From assembly GCF_022427145.1 (NCBI RefSeq), contig NZ_JAKSXN010000003.1:62001-126000 (forward strand): 64,000 bases of DNA. The letters run 5' to 3'. Shown one piece after another: positions 1 to 7,489 of the stretch; within the stretch, counting starts at the first letter, position 1; each line of letters opens with the position of its first letter. The notes beneath the pieces were generated by a model. The model worked only from the letters and a program-made list of their open reading frames with translations. It searched no databases and was not told the origin of the DNA. The stretch is from Paenibacillus timonensis. GTDB lineage: Bacteria; Bacillota; Bacilli; Paenibacillales; Paenibacillaceae. The position numbers were made by a program, and so were the translations under genes.

Positions 1-699
1 GCCAAGGGCAATTAGAACATCCATGTTAGCACTTTTATTTCTAAGCGCTTTATACGCTCCCGTATAAAACTCTTTCCCGATCCAAAATTGCACAGGAGCG
101 GCTAATACCAATTGAACCCAAGGGTTTAACAGAAACCCTGGAATCCACATAGAGGAAGTCCATTGGAAATGCGCGATCATTGCCCATAGCAAAGGCAAGG
201 AAAGTGCTGCGGAGATAATTAGTTTCACTTTTTGTTTCCGGATCGCCTTGGCCCTATGGTCCTCTTGCTTTGATTCGCTTTTCGGCGTGGCCTGATAACC
301 CAACTTCTGTACCCGTTGGATCATATCCTCCACTGTAACCTCGGATGGTGTGTATTCCACGTGAGCCGATTCCATGGCCAAATTTACGTTAGCCTTCGTT
401 ACTCCCGGTAGCTTATTAAGCCCCTTTTCGATTCGTGTAGCACATGCAGCGCATGTCATTCCCCCAATTTGGAAATCAGCCGCAGACTTCACAGTGCCAT
501 ATCCAAGATCAGAAATTTTTTTTTCAAAAGCCTCAACGTCGGTTTTATCCGAATCAAAATGTATCGTTGCTTTCTCTAATGCTAAATTGACATTAGCCGA
601 TTCGACACCGTTCACTTTGTTTAATCCTTTTTCAATCCTTGTAGCACAAGCAGCACATGTCATACCTGAGATCTGCAAAGAAACCTGTTTGCTTGCCAT
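1..699 (-). CDS. copA: Copper-exporting P1B-1 ATPase CopA, N-terminal part (cut by window edge)
   Basis: Reading leftward from ATG 699 gives 233 codons that stay open to the window edge, so the catalytic half lies outside. Two heavy-metal-associated domains are visible, each with the motif GMTCAACATRIEKGLNK (about residues 13-29 and 81-97), the Cu(I)-binding CxxC type. A basic linker and the first membrane segments of a P1B-type ATPase follow, ending at NMDVLIALG, which is typical of the CopA family. The start is supported by a GAGGTGG ribosome site. The promoter carries a CsoR box, which agrees with copper-induced export of cytosolic Cu(I) across the membrane. The family call is firm; the metal (Cu rather than Ag) is inferred from family and operator. 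Confidence 0.95.
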   Translation of the reverse strand, partial: MASKQVSLQISGMTCAACATRIEKGLNKVNGVESANVNLALEKATIHFDSDKTDVEAFEKKISDLGYGTVKSAADFQIGGMTCAACATRIEKGLNKLPGVTKANVNLAMESAHVEYTPSEVTVEDMIQRVQKLGYQATPKSESKQEDHRAKAIRKQKVKLIISAALSLPLLWAMIAHFQWTSSMWIPGFLLNPWVQLVLAAPVQFWIGKEFYTGAYKALRNKSANMDVLIALG

Positions 700-741
700 G
701 TCCGACCCACCTCGTTTTATTCAAGTAACTTGCTTAATCAA

Positions 742-771
742 AATATACCCTACAGGGGTACCCTATGTCAA
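742..771 (-). promoter_or_regulatory. copA promoter with CsoR operator
   Basis: On the minus strand a TTGACA -35 (766-771) and a TATATT -10 (742-747) are separated by 18 bp. The spacer holds TACCCTACAGGGGTA (746-760), a close match to the known CsoR operator of Bacillus copZA. CsoR bound there would block RNA polymerase until Cu(I) releases it. The cognate regulator is encoded at 4424-4771. Confidence 0.85.
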
Positions 772-882
772 TGCATTATTTTGATTTTGTTGGTGTTCCT
801 TTTATCAACATTCCTTAGTATTGCCCACTTTTGAAGAGGAGAAGTATAATGGGAGAAGTTTGTATTACCATCGGAGGGTGTT

Positions 883-2133
883 ATGAAAGAATTGATTACA
901 AAATTAGCTAATGAATATAAGCAAGATAAAGAATCCGTTTACCAAATATGGTTTCTGAATAATGAAGAAAGATTAAAAGCATTTCGCACGATTAGAAATG
1001 GGTTATTCGAAGTGATTAACGCCATAGAGAATAGAACTTTCGGAAATGATTTTAAAGGCTCGCTTTTAGAAACAGTTATTACAGCAATTTCTGAGCAAAA
1101 ACAAGTATTTACTGGAGCAGCCCATGCTTTTTATTGGAAACCTAAACTTCGTATACCCGACATTTATGAAAATGAAAATAATCAGTTAGCATTCGGGCGT
1201 TTTTTGAAAGCTTGCATTTCAGCCACCAATGAAAGACAAATTCTTCAGGAGATTGTGAAACTTGATCAACTTCAAATTAAAGGACTTGGTCCTGCTGTAG
1301 CTAATATCCTTTATTTCTTGCACCCCGCTCTCTTCCCTCCATTTAATACTGCCATTGTTAATGGGTTTAACACTCTTTTTGACATGAAAATAAAGTTAGG
1401 ATCCTGGAGTGCTTATTTGCAAATGAGGGAGACTATTATCTCAATAAATGAGAAATACCGAATACATTTTTCTAAGGATTTGGGAGCTATTAGTGGTCTT
1501 TTGTTTGAAATTGGCTCTGGTCGTTACATTTTTGAGCAGGATGCCGTAAAATTTGTTGCATCTTTGGAGAATGCCCAAAACGATAATTGGACTAAAAGAC
1601 ACCAAGAAGTAGTTCAGAACATCGTAGAAGAAAATGAACATTCTGAAATGCAAGCACATTTAGCTAAGGTTGGTTTCGCGTTGGGTTATAAAGTTTGGAT
1701 TGCTCAAAATGATCATAAAAGGGAGTGGAATGGTATAAAGCTTGGTGAGTTTTCGATCCCTTCATTGGATCTGCCAGCTATACCAAAACAAACGGCACAA
1801 ACGATCTCCCTTATCGATGTCTTATGGATAAATGCAAGAAATCAAATAGTAAGTGCGTTTGAAGTGGAGAAAAGTACATCAATTTATTCCGGAATTCTTA
1901 GACTACATGACCTCTCCATATCTATAACAAGTCATGAAAGCCGCCTATATCTTGTTGCCCCTGAAAAAAGGGAAAAGGAAATAAAGGCCCAACTATTAAG
2001 ACCATCTTTCCAACAAGGCGTGCATTTCCCGATTTCTTATATCCTTTTTTCTGAACTACGTCAGAATTGTGATGCAATGTGCATGTTCGGCTCAGATTTG
2101 AGTGTATTAGGAAAAATCGCCAAGACTGTGTAA
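883..2133 (+). CDS. Predicted PD-(D/E)XK restriction-endonuclease-like protein with a helix-hairpin-helix segment
   Basis: A 416-residue cytosolic protein with a GGAGGG ribosome site 6 bp before ATG. Around residues 131-141 it has IKGLGPAVANI, which resembles a helix-hairpin-helix DNA-binding turn. Near the C terminus a strand (SLIDVLWINA) is followed by SAFEVEKSTSIYSG and then LYLVAPEKR. The spacing of Asp and the E-x-E-K group fits a PD-(D/E)XK nuclease core, and I recall this FEVE(K/H)STSIYSG pattern from proteins annotated as type II restriction endonucleases. No partner methyltransferase is adjacent, so it may be a solitary defence or repair nuclease. It stands divergent from copA and does not look metal-related. 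Function is inferred from motifs only. Confidence 0.55.
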   Translation: MKELITKLANEYKQDKESVYQIWFLNNEERLKAFRTIRNGLFEVINAIENRTFGNDFKGSLLETVITAISEQKQVFTGAAHAFYWKPKLRIPDIYENENNQLAFGRFLKACISATNERQILQEIVKLDQLQIKGLGPAVANILYFLHPALFPPFNTAIVNGFNTLFDMKIKLGSWSAYLQMRETIISINEKYRIHFSKDLGAISGLLFEIGSGRYIFEQDAVKFVASLENAQNDNWTKRHQEVVQNIVEENEHSEMQAHLAKVGFALGYKVWIAQNDHKREWNGIKLGEFSIPSLDLPAIPKQTAQTISLIDVLWINARNQIVSAFEVEKSTSIYSGILRLHDLSISITSHESRLYLVAPEKREKEIKAQLLRPSFQQGVHFPISYILFSELRQNCDAMCMFGSDLSVLGKIAKTV

Positions 2134-2138
2134 AGTTG

Positions 2139-4334
2139 TTATACCGACTTTACTGTAGGCTGGAATATGAACAAAAGGATATATATGGCTGCTCCTATCC
2201 ATAGGGTGACTGTAAACCCAAAGGTTAGTGATATCGCTGCGGCAAGTAATGAGCCGACTACGGTCATAACTCCATTAATTCCCCAACTCATAGCAACTTG
2301 TTCACGTTGCAAATGAGCAAGTCCATGGGGAAAAGGCATCCCCATAAAGAACCCTAGCGGGAAAAGCAGCACGACAATTATGAACATGCGGTAAGTTTCC
2401 GGGATTTCCAAAGAATGATCGAATAAACCAACCAGCGTGTTTGCCAATAAAGCTAAAAATCCAATTATCACTAACGGGGAATACCGGCCATAAATGGTTT
2501 TCCCTTGCTTTGAGCAATAACTTCCTATTCCGCCGGCTACCAAAAGAACTCCCAGAACAGTGACAAAAGATCGAGTTGGATGGCCTAATGGCAAGCTCAG
2601 CTTTTGGATAAATGTAACTTCAATTAACATAAATCCAATAGCGATACCGGAAAAATAAACGGCTTGTCCTGAAGATAACACCCTCCTACGTAGTAAAAAC
2701 ATAGCCGCTAATATAGCAATCATAATCGCGACGACAAGTCCCATAGGGAATTGGTTCGTTTTATTATAAAAGAATGGCCTGTCGTCCCGATTAGAATTCA
2801 CGTTGACATGTTGTGTGTTAAATAATGCTTGTAGTGTTCCGTATTGATCGTTTATATAAGGGATATGAATCGGAATTTGTTGAATATGTAAAGTTGAATC
2901 CATTAGCAACTGAGCCATTTCTTTGTCCATAGGCTGTTTCTGGAGTATAAGTAACGGCCGATTTAAGATGGGCCCTTTCATACCAACAAGAACATGGCCT
3001 AAATGCTGGTAAGTTCCCACCACAGCGATATAGTTTTTTATAGATTTTTCATCCATACCCTGTCCCTGATAATATTTCTTCGCAGCATACATCATTTTAT
3101 TCAATTCCGTGTCATCATGTAGCAAGAAGGCAAGCCTGCCATCGCTATTCAGTCTATTCATGTAATCCTTTAATGCTTCATGCGTATAGATGAAGTTTTC
3201 AGTTAAAGCCAGTCCAAGCCCATTTTCGGATTGCTTTTTAACCAGAGATAAATAAATGAGGTCATATTTTTTGGTGGTTTCTTTTATGTAGCTTCGCCCA
3301 TCAGAAATAATCTCCTTAACGCCGTTTTGACGAAAAATATCACCTGAAAGCCCTGCTAGAGCATGAACCGCATCAAAACTCCCCTTATTAATATCGACTG
3401 CATCGATTTCTTGAAAGCCGGACATTTGAGCAGTCAATACTTCCTGACCTCCTCCTGCCCCGATAATCAATACACTTCTCTTAGGACCATGCTGAAATGC
3501 AAGTGCACCGGTTGTAGTTAGTAAGTAGTCCACTTCTTTGAGTTCTTTGGAATACTTAGAAATTGGTGACAACGCACTTCCATCAATCGTCATATAAAGC
3601 AGTTCATCTTTAGTGTCGTAAACATCCGTTCTGGAAAACGCATCCCAATGTGTATAAACAATTTCTGCATCCGGTCTCTTTGAAAAAACGGTAAATGGAC
3701 TGGTTCGATATGCTTTAAATTCGATGAGGTCCAAAAGGGGATACACCAAATTAAGGCCGAGCCCCATCAAAACGATAGTGTAAATGAGCTTTGACCATCT
3801 TCCTGTTTTACGATAGCTTACAACTAAATAAACAAGAATCAATACAAATGTTATTAGAACTATAGTTTGAATAGGGTTAATTGCATTCATCAAGAATATG
3901 GCTCCCGCAGATCCTATTCCTGCAGCAACTAAATCAACAAAATATAAAATATGGACCTGATTCTTGCTGGATTGCATAGTGCCAGCCAGAATAAGCCCAC
4001 CTAAAATAAAAGGCAGTATGGCGCATAATGCATAAAAAACAATGCCCTGATATGGTAATGCATACATGGCCAAAACCACGAGTATCATTGAAACTGAAAA
4101 TATCCCCAAAATCGAAGTGTTCATTTCAAGAAATCGTTCATTCCATTTATAAGCCAGGTAACCACCAACGCCTATCCCTAATGTAGCTAAAGAAATAATT
4201 AAAAAAACATAATTATAATCCAAAATGACAGAAAAGAATCGGGAAAGAAATATCTCGAAGATAATCATTGCTAAGGAAGAGAAAAAAACTACCGTCATAT
4301 CTTGGACAATTGTTCGTGGTTGTAATCGATACAT
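2139..4334 (-). CDS. Membrane protein with spermidine-synthase-like methyltransferase domain
   Basis: A 731-residue protein. About six hydrophobic helices occupy residues 10-200; a soluble Rossmann-type domain follows with VLIIGAGGGQEVLTAQ (about residues 284-299) and an acidic strand end DAVDIN, the S-adenosylmethionine-binding signature shared with spermidine synthases. Residues beyond about 535 return to multiple membrane helices. This layout matches the fused membrane-transporter/spermidine-synthase-like family, whose true substrate is generally unknown. ATG is preceded by GAGGAG. It ends 5 bp from the convergent nuclease gene. Polyamine or other aminopropyl chemistry is not demonstrated here. 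Confidence 0.75.
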   Translation of the reverse strand: MYRLQPRTIVQDMTVVFFSSLAMIIFEIFLSRFFSVILDYNYVFLIISLATLGIGVGGYLAYKWNERFLEMNTSILGIFSVSMILVVLAMYALPYQGIVFYALCAILPFILGGLILAGTMQSSKNQVHILYFVDLVAAGIGSAGAIFLMNAINPIQTIVLITFVLILVYLVVSYRKTGRWSKLIYTIVLMGLGLNLVYPLLDLIEFKAYRTSPFTVFSKRPDAEIVYTHWDAFSRTDVYDTKDELLYMTIDGSALSPISKYSKELKEVDYLLTTTGALAFQHGPKRSVLIIGAGGGQEVLTAQMSGFQEIDAVDINKGSFDAVHALAGLSGDIFRQNGVKEIISDGRSYIKETTKKYDLIYLSLVKKQSENGLGLALTENFIYTHEALKDYMNRLNSDGRLAFLLHDDTELNKMMYAAKKYYQGQGMDEKSIKNYIAVVGTYQHLGHVLVGMKGPILNRPLLILQKQPMDKEMAQLLMDSTLHIQQIPIHIPYINDQYGTLQALFNTQHVNVNSNRDDRPFFYNKTNQFPMGLVVAIMIAILAAMFLLRRRVLSSGQAVYFSGIAIGFMLIEVTFIQKLSLPLGHPTRSFVTVLGVLLVAGGIGSYCSKQGKTIYGRYSPLVIIGFLALLANTLVGLFDHSLEIPETYRMFIIVVLLFPLGFFMGMPFPHGLAHLQREQVAMSWGINGVMTVVGSLLAAAISLTFGFTVTLWIGAAIYILLFIFQPTVKSV

Positions 4335-4423
4335 CGATCAATACTCCTCGTGAAATAGATACGATTACAGTGTGATCAATTGCCATTATTTTATTCAGTT
4401 AGATTTATTCTTCAACCAACTCA

Positions 4424-4771
4424 TCACTTCATTAATTTGTTCACTGTCACCATAAGTTCCTTCACTACATTAGTATCTCCCTCCTGGATCCGCTCAATAA
4501 CACAACTCTTCATATGATGCTCTAATAACAATTTTGCAACACCGTTTAGAGCAGATTGTACCGAAGCAATTTGGTTTAGTACATCATCACAATAGGTATC
4601 CCGATCAATCATTCCTTTTATTCCTCTAATCTGACCTTCGATCCGATTCAAACGGTTGGTTAAATCGTTTTTTGTACCCTCTGAATGATGACTTTTTCGA
4701 TCTGTATTTGAGCAACAATCTTTATTGTCATTCTCCGTTGCTTGATTCATAATATTTGTCGCCGAATTCAT
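4424..4771 (-). CDS. csoR: CsoR-family copper-sensing repressor
   Basis: The start chosen is ATG 4771, preceded by GGAGGTGG; a longer reading upstream lacks a ribosome site. The 115-residue protein is helical with LNRIEGQIRGIKGMI near the middle. The metal ligands of the CsoR family are present: Cys in TYCDDVLNQ, then His and Cys in EHHMKSCV, the Cys-x(n)-His-x3-Cys arrangement that binds Cu(I) between subunits. The N-terminal tail additionally carries CC and HH pairs that are not part of the core. It most likely represses copA (box at 746-760) and the membrane protein at 4905. Confidence 0.92.
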   Translation of the reverse strand: MNSATNIMNQATENDNKDCCSNTDRKSHHSEGTKNDLTNRLNRIEGQIRGIKGMIDRDTYCDDVLNQIASVQSALNGVAKLLLEHHMKSCVIERIQEGDTNVVKELMVTVNKLMK

Positions 4772-4883
4772 ATTGCCCACCTCCACATTATTATAAATAA
4801 TATACTCCCTCCCCCTATTTATTGCAATTATATAAGTGAAGCGCATATTCTAACGGAACAAGCCATATTCATGAAGTATAATA

Positions 4884-4898
4884 TAGACCTAGGGGGTA
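4884..4898 (+). promoter_or_regulatory. Possible CsoR half-palindrome operator at the 4905 gene
   Basis: TAGACCTAGGGGGTA shares its right half (GGGGTA) and overall 15-bp frame with the copA box. It follows a TATAAT at 4877-4882, so it would cover the transcription start, and its GGGGG also serves as the ribosome site of the TTG-started gene. The left half is degenerate, hence the moderate confidence. Confidence 0.5.
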
Positions 4899-4904
4899 TA
4901 AGCA

Positions 4905-5423
4905 TTGATCTTCTTCCCAATAATTGCATTGTTTTTTCTTCTAACGGCATGGGTTTATTTGTTTATCATTTCTTTTCGTACACGGTTAAGTAGTATGACC
5001 GGCATGATGACAGCGATGGCAGTGGGAATGTCTGTCGGTTTAGGAATGGGCAGTCTTCTGGCAGTAATAATTTCAGACGACTTCTTCATAACAACTTTGT
5101 TTAGTATGTTAGCAGGTGGCCTTACCGGTACGCTTATTGGATGGCCAAAAGGTCTTATGGCGGTAATAGACGGATTACTATCCGGAGTCATGGGCGGAAT
5201 GATGGGAACAATGCTTTTGGTTATGATCCCTCCATCTTCAACCCATACCATGTTGAATATTATTTCTTTGTTTACGATCGCAATCCTGTTCCTGGTCTTT
5301 ATTTTGTTACAAGGTGAAATCGCCCCCGAAGATCTTTACAAGAAATCGTTCCTTCTATCCAATCCCGCTTGGATGTTTACGACGATTTGTTTTTTTCTGG
5401 CTGTAGATTTTTTTATCATGTAA
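4905..5423 (+). CDS. Met-rich integral membrane protein, copper-linked by context
   Basis: A 172-residue protein beginning with TTG 4905, placed just after the AGGGGGT ribosome site. About five hydrophobic segments are visible, and the central ones are rich in Met and Gly (for instance MTGMMTAMAVGM and LLSGVMGGMMG), giving potential thioether ligands. I do not recognise a named family with certainty. It diverges from csoR, has a CsoR-like box over its start, and is followed by the copper-storage gene on the other strand. A role in copper movement or sensing at the membrane is an inference from this setting. Confidence 0.65.
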   Translation: MIFFPIIALFFLLTAWVYLFIISFRTRLSSMTGMMTAMAVGMSVGLGMGSLLAVIISDDFFITTLFSMLAGGLTGTLIGWPKGLMAVIDGLLSGVMGGMMGTMLLVMIPPSSTHTMLNIISLFTIAILFLVFILLQGEIAPEDLYKKSFLLSNPAWMFTTICFFLAVDFFIM

Positions 5424-5446
5424 ATTCAATAACATTCCAGACGAAT

Positions 5447-5484
5447 AAAACCCTAAAGCCCGACAGAAACGGGTTTTAGGGTTT
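5447..5484. terminator. Bidirectional terminator between the 4905 and 5490 genes
   Basis: AAACCCTAAA-GCCCG and CGGG-TTTTAGGGTTT form a long stem around the loop ACAGAAA. It lies between convergent genes and can serve both. Confidence 0.8.
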
Positions 5485-5489
5485 GATGA

Positions 5490-5819
5490 TTATGCGGCCA
5501 TTTTACGGCATGCTTCGGCACATCTAAAACATGCTTCGGCACATTGTTGGCAATGTTCTGGACCATGCTTTTTGCATTCGTTTCCGCATGCTTCACAAAC
5601 ATCCGCACAGATCTTACAGATCTGTTTCGCATAAGAACTGTTCATGGACATCGCTTGCGCAGAGAAGGCGCAAATATCAGCACACTCCCGATCCAATCGT
5701 ATACATTCTTTCATCATCCCGATATTGTCTTCTTCTAAACAGGATGTGTAACAATGGTTACATGCCACCATGCAGCGCAGACACTCATCGATGCAATGTT
5801 GAAACTGTTCGTGAGACAT
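5490..5819 (-). CDS. Four-helix-bundle copper storage protein (Csp-like)
   Basis: ATG 5819 is preceded by GAAGGTG 11 bp upstream; an earlier in-frame ATG at 5840 sits in front of that site and is less likely. The 109-residue protein holds 19 Cys, mostly in CxxxC or CxxC steps along amphipathic helices (CIDECLRCMVACNHCYTSC; then ICKICADVCEACGNEC; then CQQCAEACFRCAEAC). This is the pattern of Csp proteins, whose bundle core binds many Cu(I) ions by Cys thiolates. No signal peptide is seen, so it should be a cytosolic Csp3-type store. It diverges from the gene at 6003, with a putative response-regulator site in the shared promoter region. Confidence 0.9.
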   Translation of the reverse strand: MSHEQFQHCIDECLRCMVACNHCYTSCLEEDNIGMMKECIRLDRECADICAFSAQAMSMNSSYAKQICKICADVCEACGNECKKHGPEHCQQCAEACFRCAEACRKMAA

Positions 5820-5925
5820 TTGTAACTTTTCACCTTCCATTCCAATTAGTTGAAATACATGAGGTATTATGCTCCAGTGTAGTTTTTTTATTCAGAAATT
5901 CGATGATTAGAAATTGTTCAGGATA

Positions 5926-5941
5926 TCACATCATTTCTACA
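5926..5941 (+). promoter_or_regulatory. Direct-repeat motif TCACATCATTTCTACA, candidate response-regulator site
   Basis: Two ACA-ended half sites repeat at 11-bp spacing. The motif ends 22 bp before a TACAAT -10 (5964-5969) of the gene at 6003, which places it over the -35 position as expected for an OmpR-type activator. Similar 16-mers occur at 17011, 20093 and 32115. Confidence 0.45.
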
Positions 5942-6002
5942 AAGAAAACACATATTTTTCAGATACAATTTAAAGAGATATTATTTTGGGGATGACCAAC
6001 AG

Positions 6003-6425
6003 ATGAACCATAAGCTGATGAACCATAAGCTTAAAAAGGGTGATTTAATCTTAATTGTTTGCATTATACTACTGGCCACATTTATATTGGGAGCCAGATG
6101 GCTTACAAATGATGCCGTAACGAACATGAACGAGGATTATTACGCGACGATTAGAGTGGATAATAAGATCTTCAAGACGGTGAAGCTTACTGATGAACCC
6201 CAAATTATCGAAGTGAAAACAGAAAGAGGTTATGATATCCTGAAGATCCATGACAAAGGCATTGAAGTCATCGAATCCGATTGTCCGCAGAAGATTTGCT
6301 TCACTTTCGGACTGATTTCCAAACCCAAAGAAGCCATCATTTGTTTGCCATTACGAATGTTTATAGAGGTCGATGGATCAGAAAAAAATAATGCCGAAAA
6401 CGAGATCGATGCTTATGTAAAATAA
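6003..6425 (+). CDS. NusG domain II-like exported/membrane-anchored protein
   Basis: A 140-residue protein with one N-terminal membrane anchor (residues about 14-32) and an extracytoplasmic domain. The conserved end reads CPQKICFTFG followed by EAIICLPLRMFIEV, typical of small Gram-positive proteins classed as NusG domain II. That name describes the fold and does not imply transcription elongation. A GGGGATG site precedes ATG 6003; a second ATG six codons in is possible. It starts a plus-strand set with the genes at 6455 and 6952. The single pair of Cys (CPQKIC) could be redox- or metal-active on the outer face, which is an inference. Confidence 0.7.
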   Translation: MNHKLMNHKLKKGDLILIVCIILLATFILGARWLTNDAVTNMNEDYYATIRVDNKIFKTVKLTDEPQIIEVKTERGYDILKIHDKGIEVIESDCPQKICFTFGLISKPKEAIICLPLRMFIEVDGSEKNNAENEIDAYVK

Positions 6426-6454
6426 GCTGATCTATAAACGGGGAGTGCTAGATA

Positions 6455-6889
6455 TTGAGAAAAAAGACGGTTTGGGCAGTAGGATCGTTATTCATCATTA
6501 TTGTTGTTTTAGGAGTTGGCAGCATTTTTACGAATAGATCTTCTAATAATTCAAATTCCTTTTCCTTTGATGAAAAAACTTATGATTGGCAAAATAACGG
6601 TAAAGAAAAACGGTACATTACTCAATTACTCGAGGGTAATGTGGATACTTTATTGAAGGGCACCGTTAAAACAGATACGGATTGCGAAGCAGACGAAACT
6701 GGAATTAGCAGATGCCATAATCAAATCGAATTGGAGAATAAAAAAACAGTAACGGTTGTTAACATCCATAATATGCAAAACTTCGCCTGTTTCTCCCCTG
6801 GTGATGAGGTTGAAATTCAACCATTAACCGTGGGATGGGTGACAACCTTAAAAACAAAAGGTGCCAGCGTTCATGATTCGACAAATTAA
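6455..6889 (+). CDS. Membrane-anchored extracytoplasmic protein of unknown function
   Basis: TTG 6455 follows GGGGAG at a suitable distance. The 144-residue product has one N-terminal helix (VGSLFIIIVVLGVGSIF) and a soluble part outside. Three Cys occur (DCEADETGISRC and FACFSPGD), the first two well placed for a disulfide. FACFSPGDEVEIQP resembles a small beta-barrel edge, but I do not recognise the family. It lies 29 bp downstream of the NusG-II-like gene and 62 bp before the metallochaperone, so the three probably share a transcript and a metal- or redox-related role. Confidence 0.6.
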   Translation: MRKKTVWAVGSLFIIIVVLGVGSIFTNRSSNNSNSFSFDEKTYDWQNNGKEKRYITQLLEGNVDTLLKGTVKTDTDCEADETGISRCHNQIELENKKTVTVVNIHNMQNFACFSPGDEVEIQPLTVGWVTTLKTKGASVHDSTN

Positions 6890-6951
6890 AATGAATTAAA
6901 AGGGTCCTACCTGAACACCCCATCAAATTTACATAAGGAGTGATAAAAAAA

Positions 6952-7404
6952 ATGGATAGTTGTTGTCAATCATCCACTGACCAGTCGACAATACCTACTC
7001 AATGCCCCGTATGTCATCAAAAGGGGAAGGGTATTCAATTGATTACACTCAAGGCTATGCTTCAACCAATTGCATTAGAAATCATCCATCCAGAATGTGA
7101 TTACTTTTTTTGTATTAATTCATCTTGTGAAGTTATATATTTTTGCGAATTGCAGACCTTTGAAAGAGATATGCTAAAAGTTTCGGTATATCAAAAAGAC
7201 GATTCAATGGCTGTTCCTGTTTGCTACTGTTTTGGGTGGACAAGAGAACGTATAGTACAAGCGGTTAAAGAAAACCAGCAACCAATTGACCGTATACGGG
7301 AACAAGTTCAGGCAAATCGTTGTGGATGTGAGGTTAATAATCCTCAAGGTTCTTGTTGTTTAGGCAATGTCACGACGTTTATTCGAAGTCTTGACAAAAG
7401 CTAA
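6952..7404 (+). CDS. CopZ-like iron-sulfur metallochaperone
   Basis: ATG 6952 is used because AAGGAG (6935-6940) precedes it; the in-frame GTG at 6940 overlaps that site. The 150-residue protein has a CPVC zinc-type motif at the N terminus, then CINSSC and CELQ, and a C-terminal half with CYCFGWTRERI, CGCEV and GSCC. The order matches the putative iron-sulfur-cluster-binding metallochaperones related to the N-terminal domain of Archaeoglobus CopZ: a zinc-ribbon-like part followed by a BFD-like [2Fe-2S] part. In CopZ this domain is joined to a copper-binding HMA domain, which is absent here. Position inside a copper cluster supports a role in copper delivery or reduction. Confidence 0.82.
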   Translation: MDSCCQSSTDQSTIPTQCPVCHQKGKGIQLITLKAMLQPIALEIIHPECDYFFCINSSCEVIYFCELQTFERDMLKVSVYQKDDSMAVPVCYCFGWTRERIVQAVKENQQPIDRIREQVQANRCGCEVNNPQGSCCLGNVTTFIRSLDKS

Positions 7405-7452
7405 TCTCTTGTCTTCTCATTAGCAACAATTCTTATGAAAAAAGTGGAATTT

Positions 7453-7489
7453 AAAGATGAGTTTCTCTTTTAAGAGACAATTCATCTTT
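7453..7489. terminator. Bidirectional terminator between convergent genes
   Basis: AAAGATGA and TCATCTTT enclose a nested TCTCTT/AAGAGA stem, with T- or A-rich flanks on both sides. It ends the 6003-7404 plus-strand set and the kinase operon of the minus strand. Confidence 0.8.

Noticed and set aside
5531-5995. 154-codon plus-strand frame over the copper-storage gene
   Set aside because: The minus-strand frame is a clear Csp; the opposite frame is its shadow.
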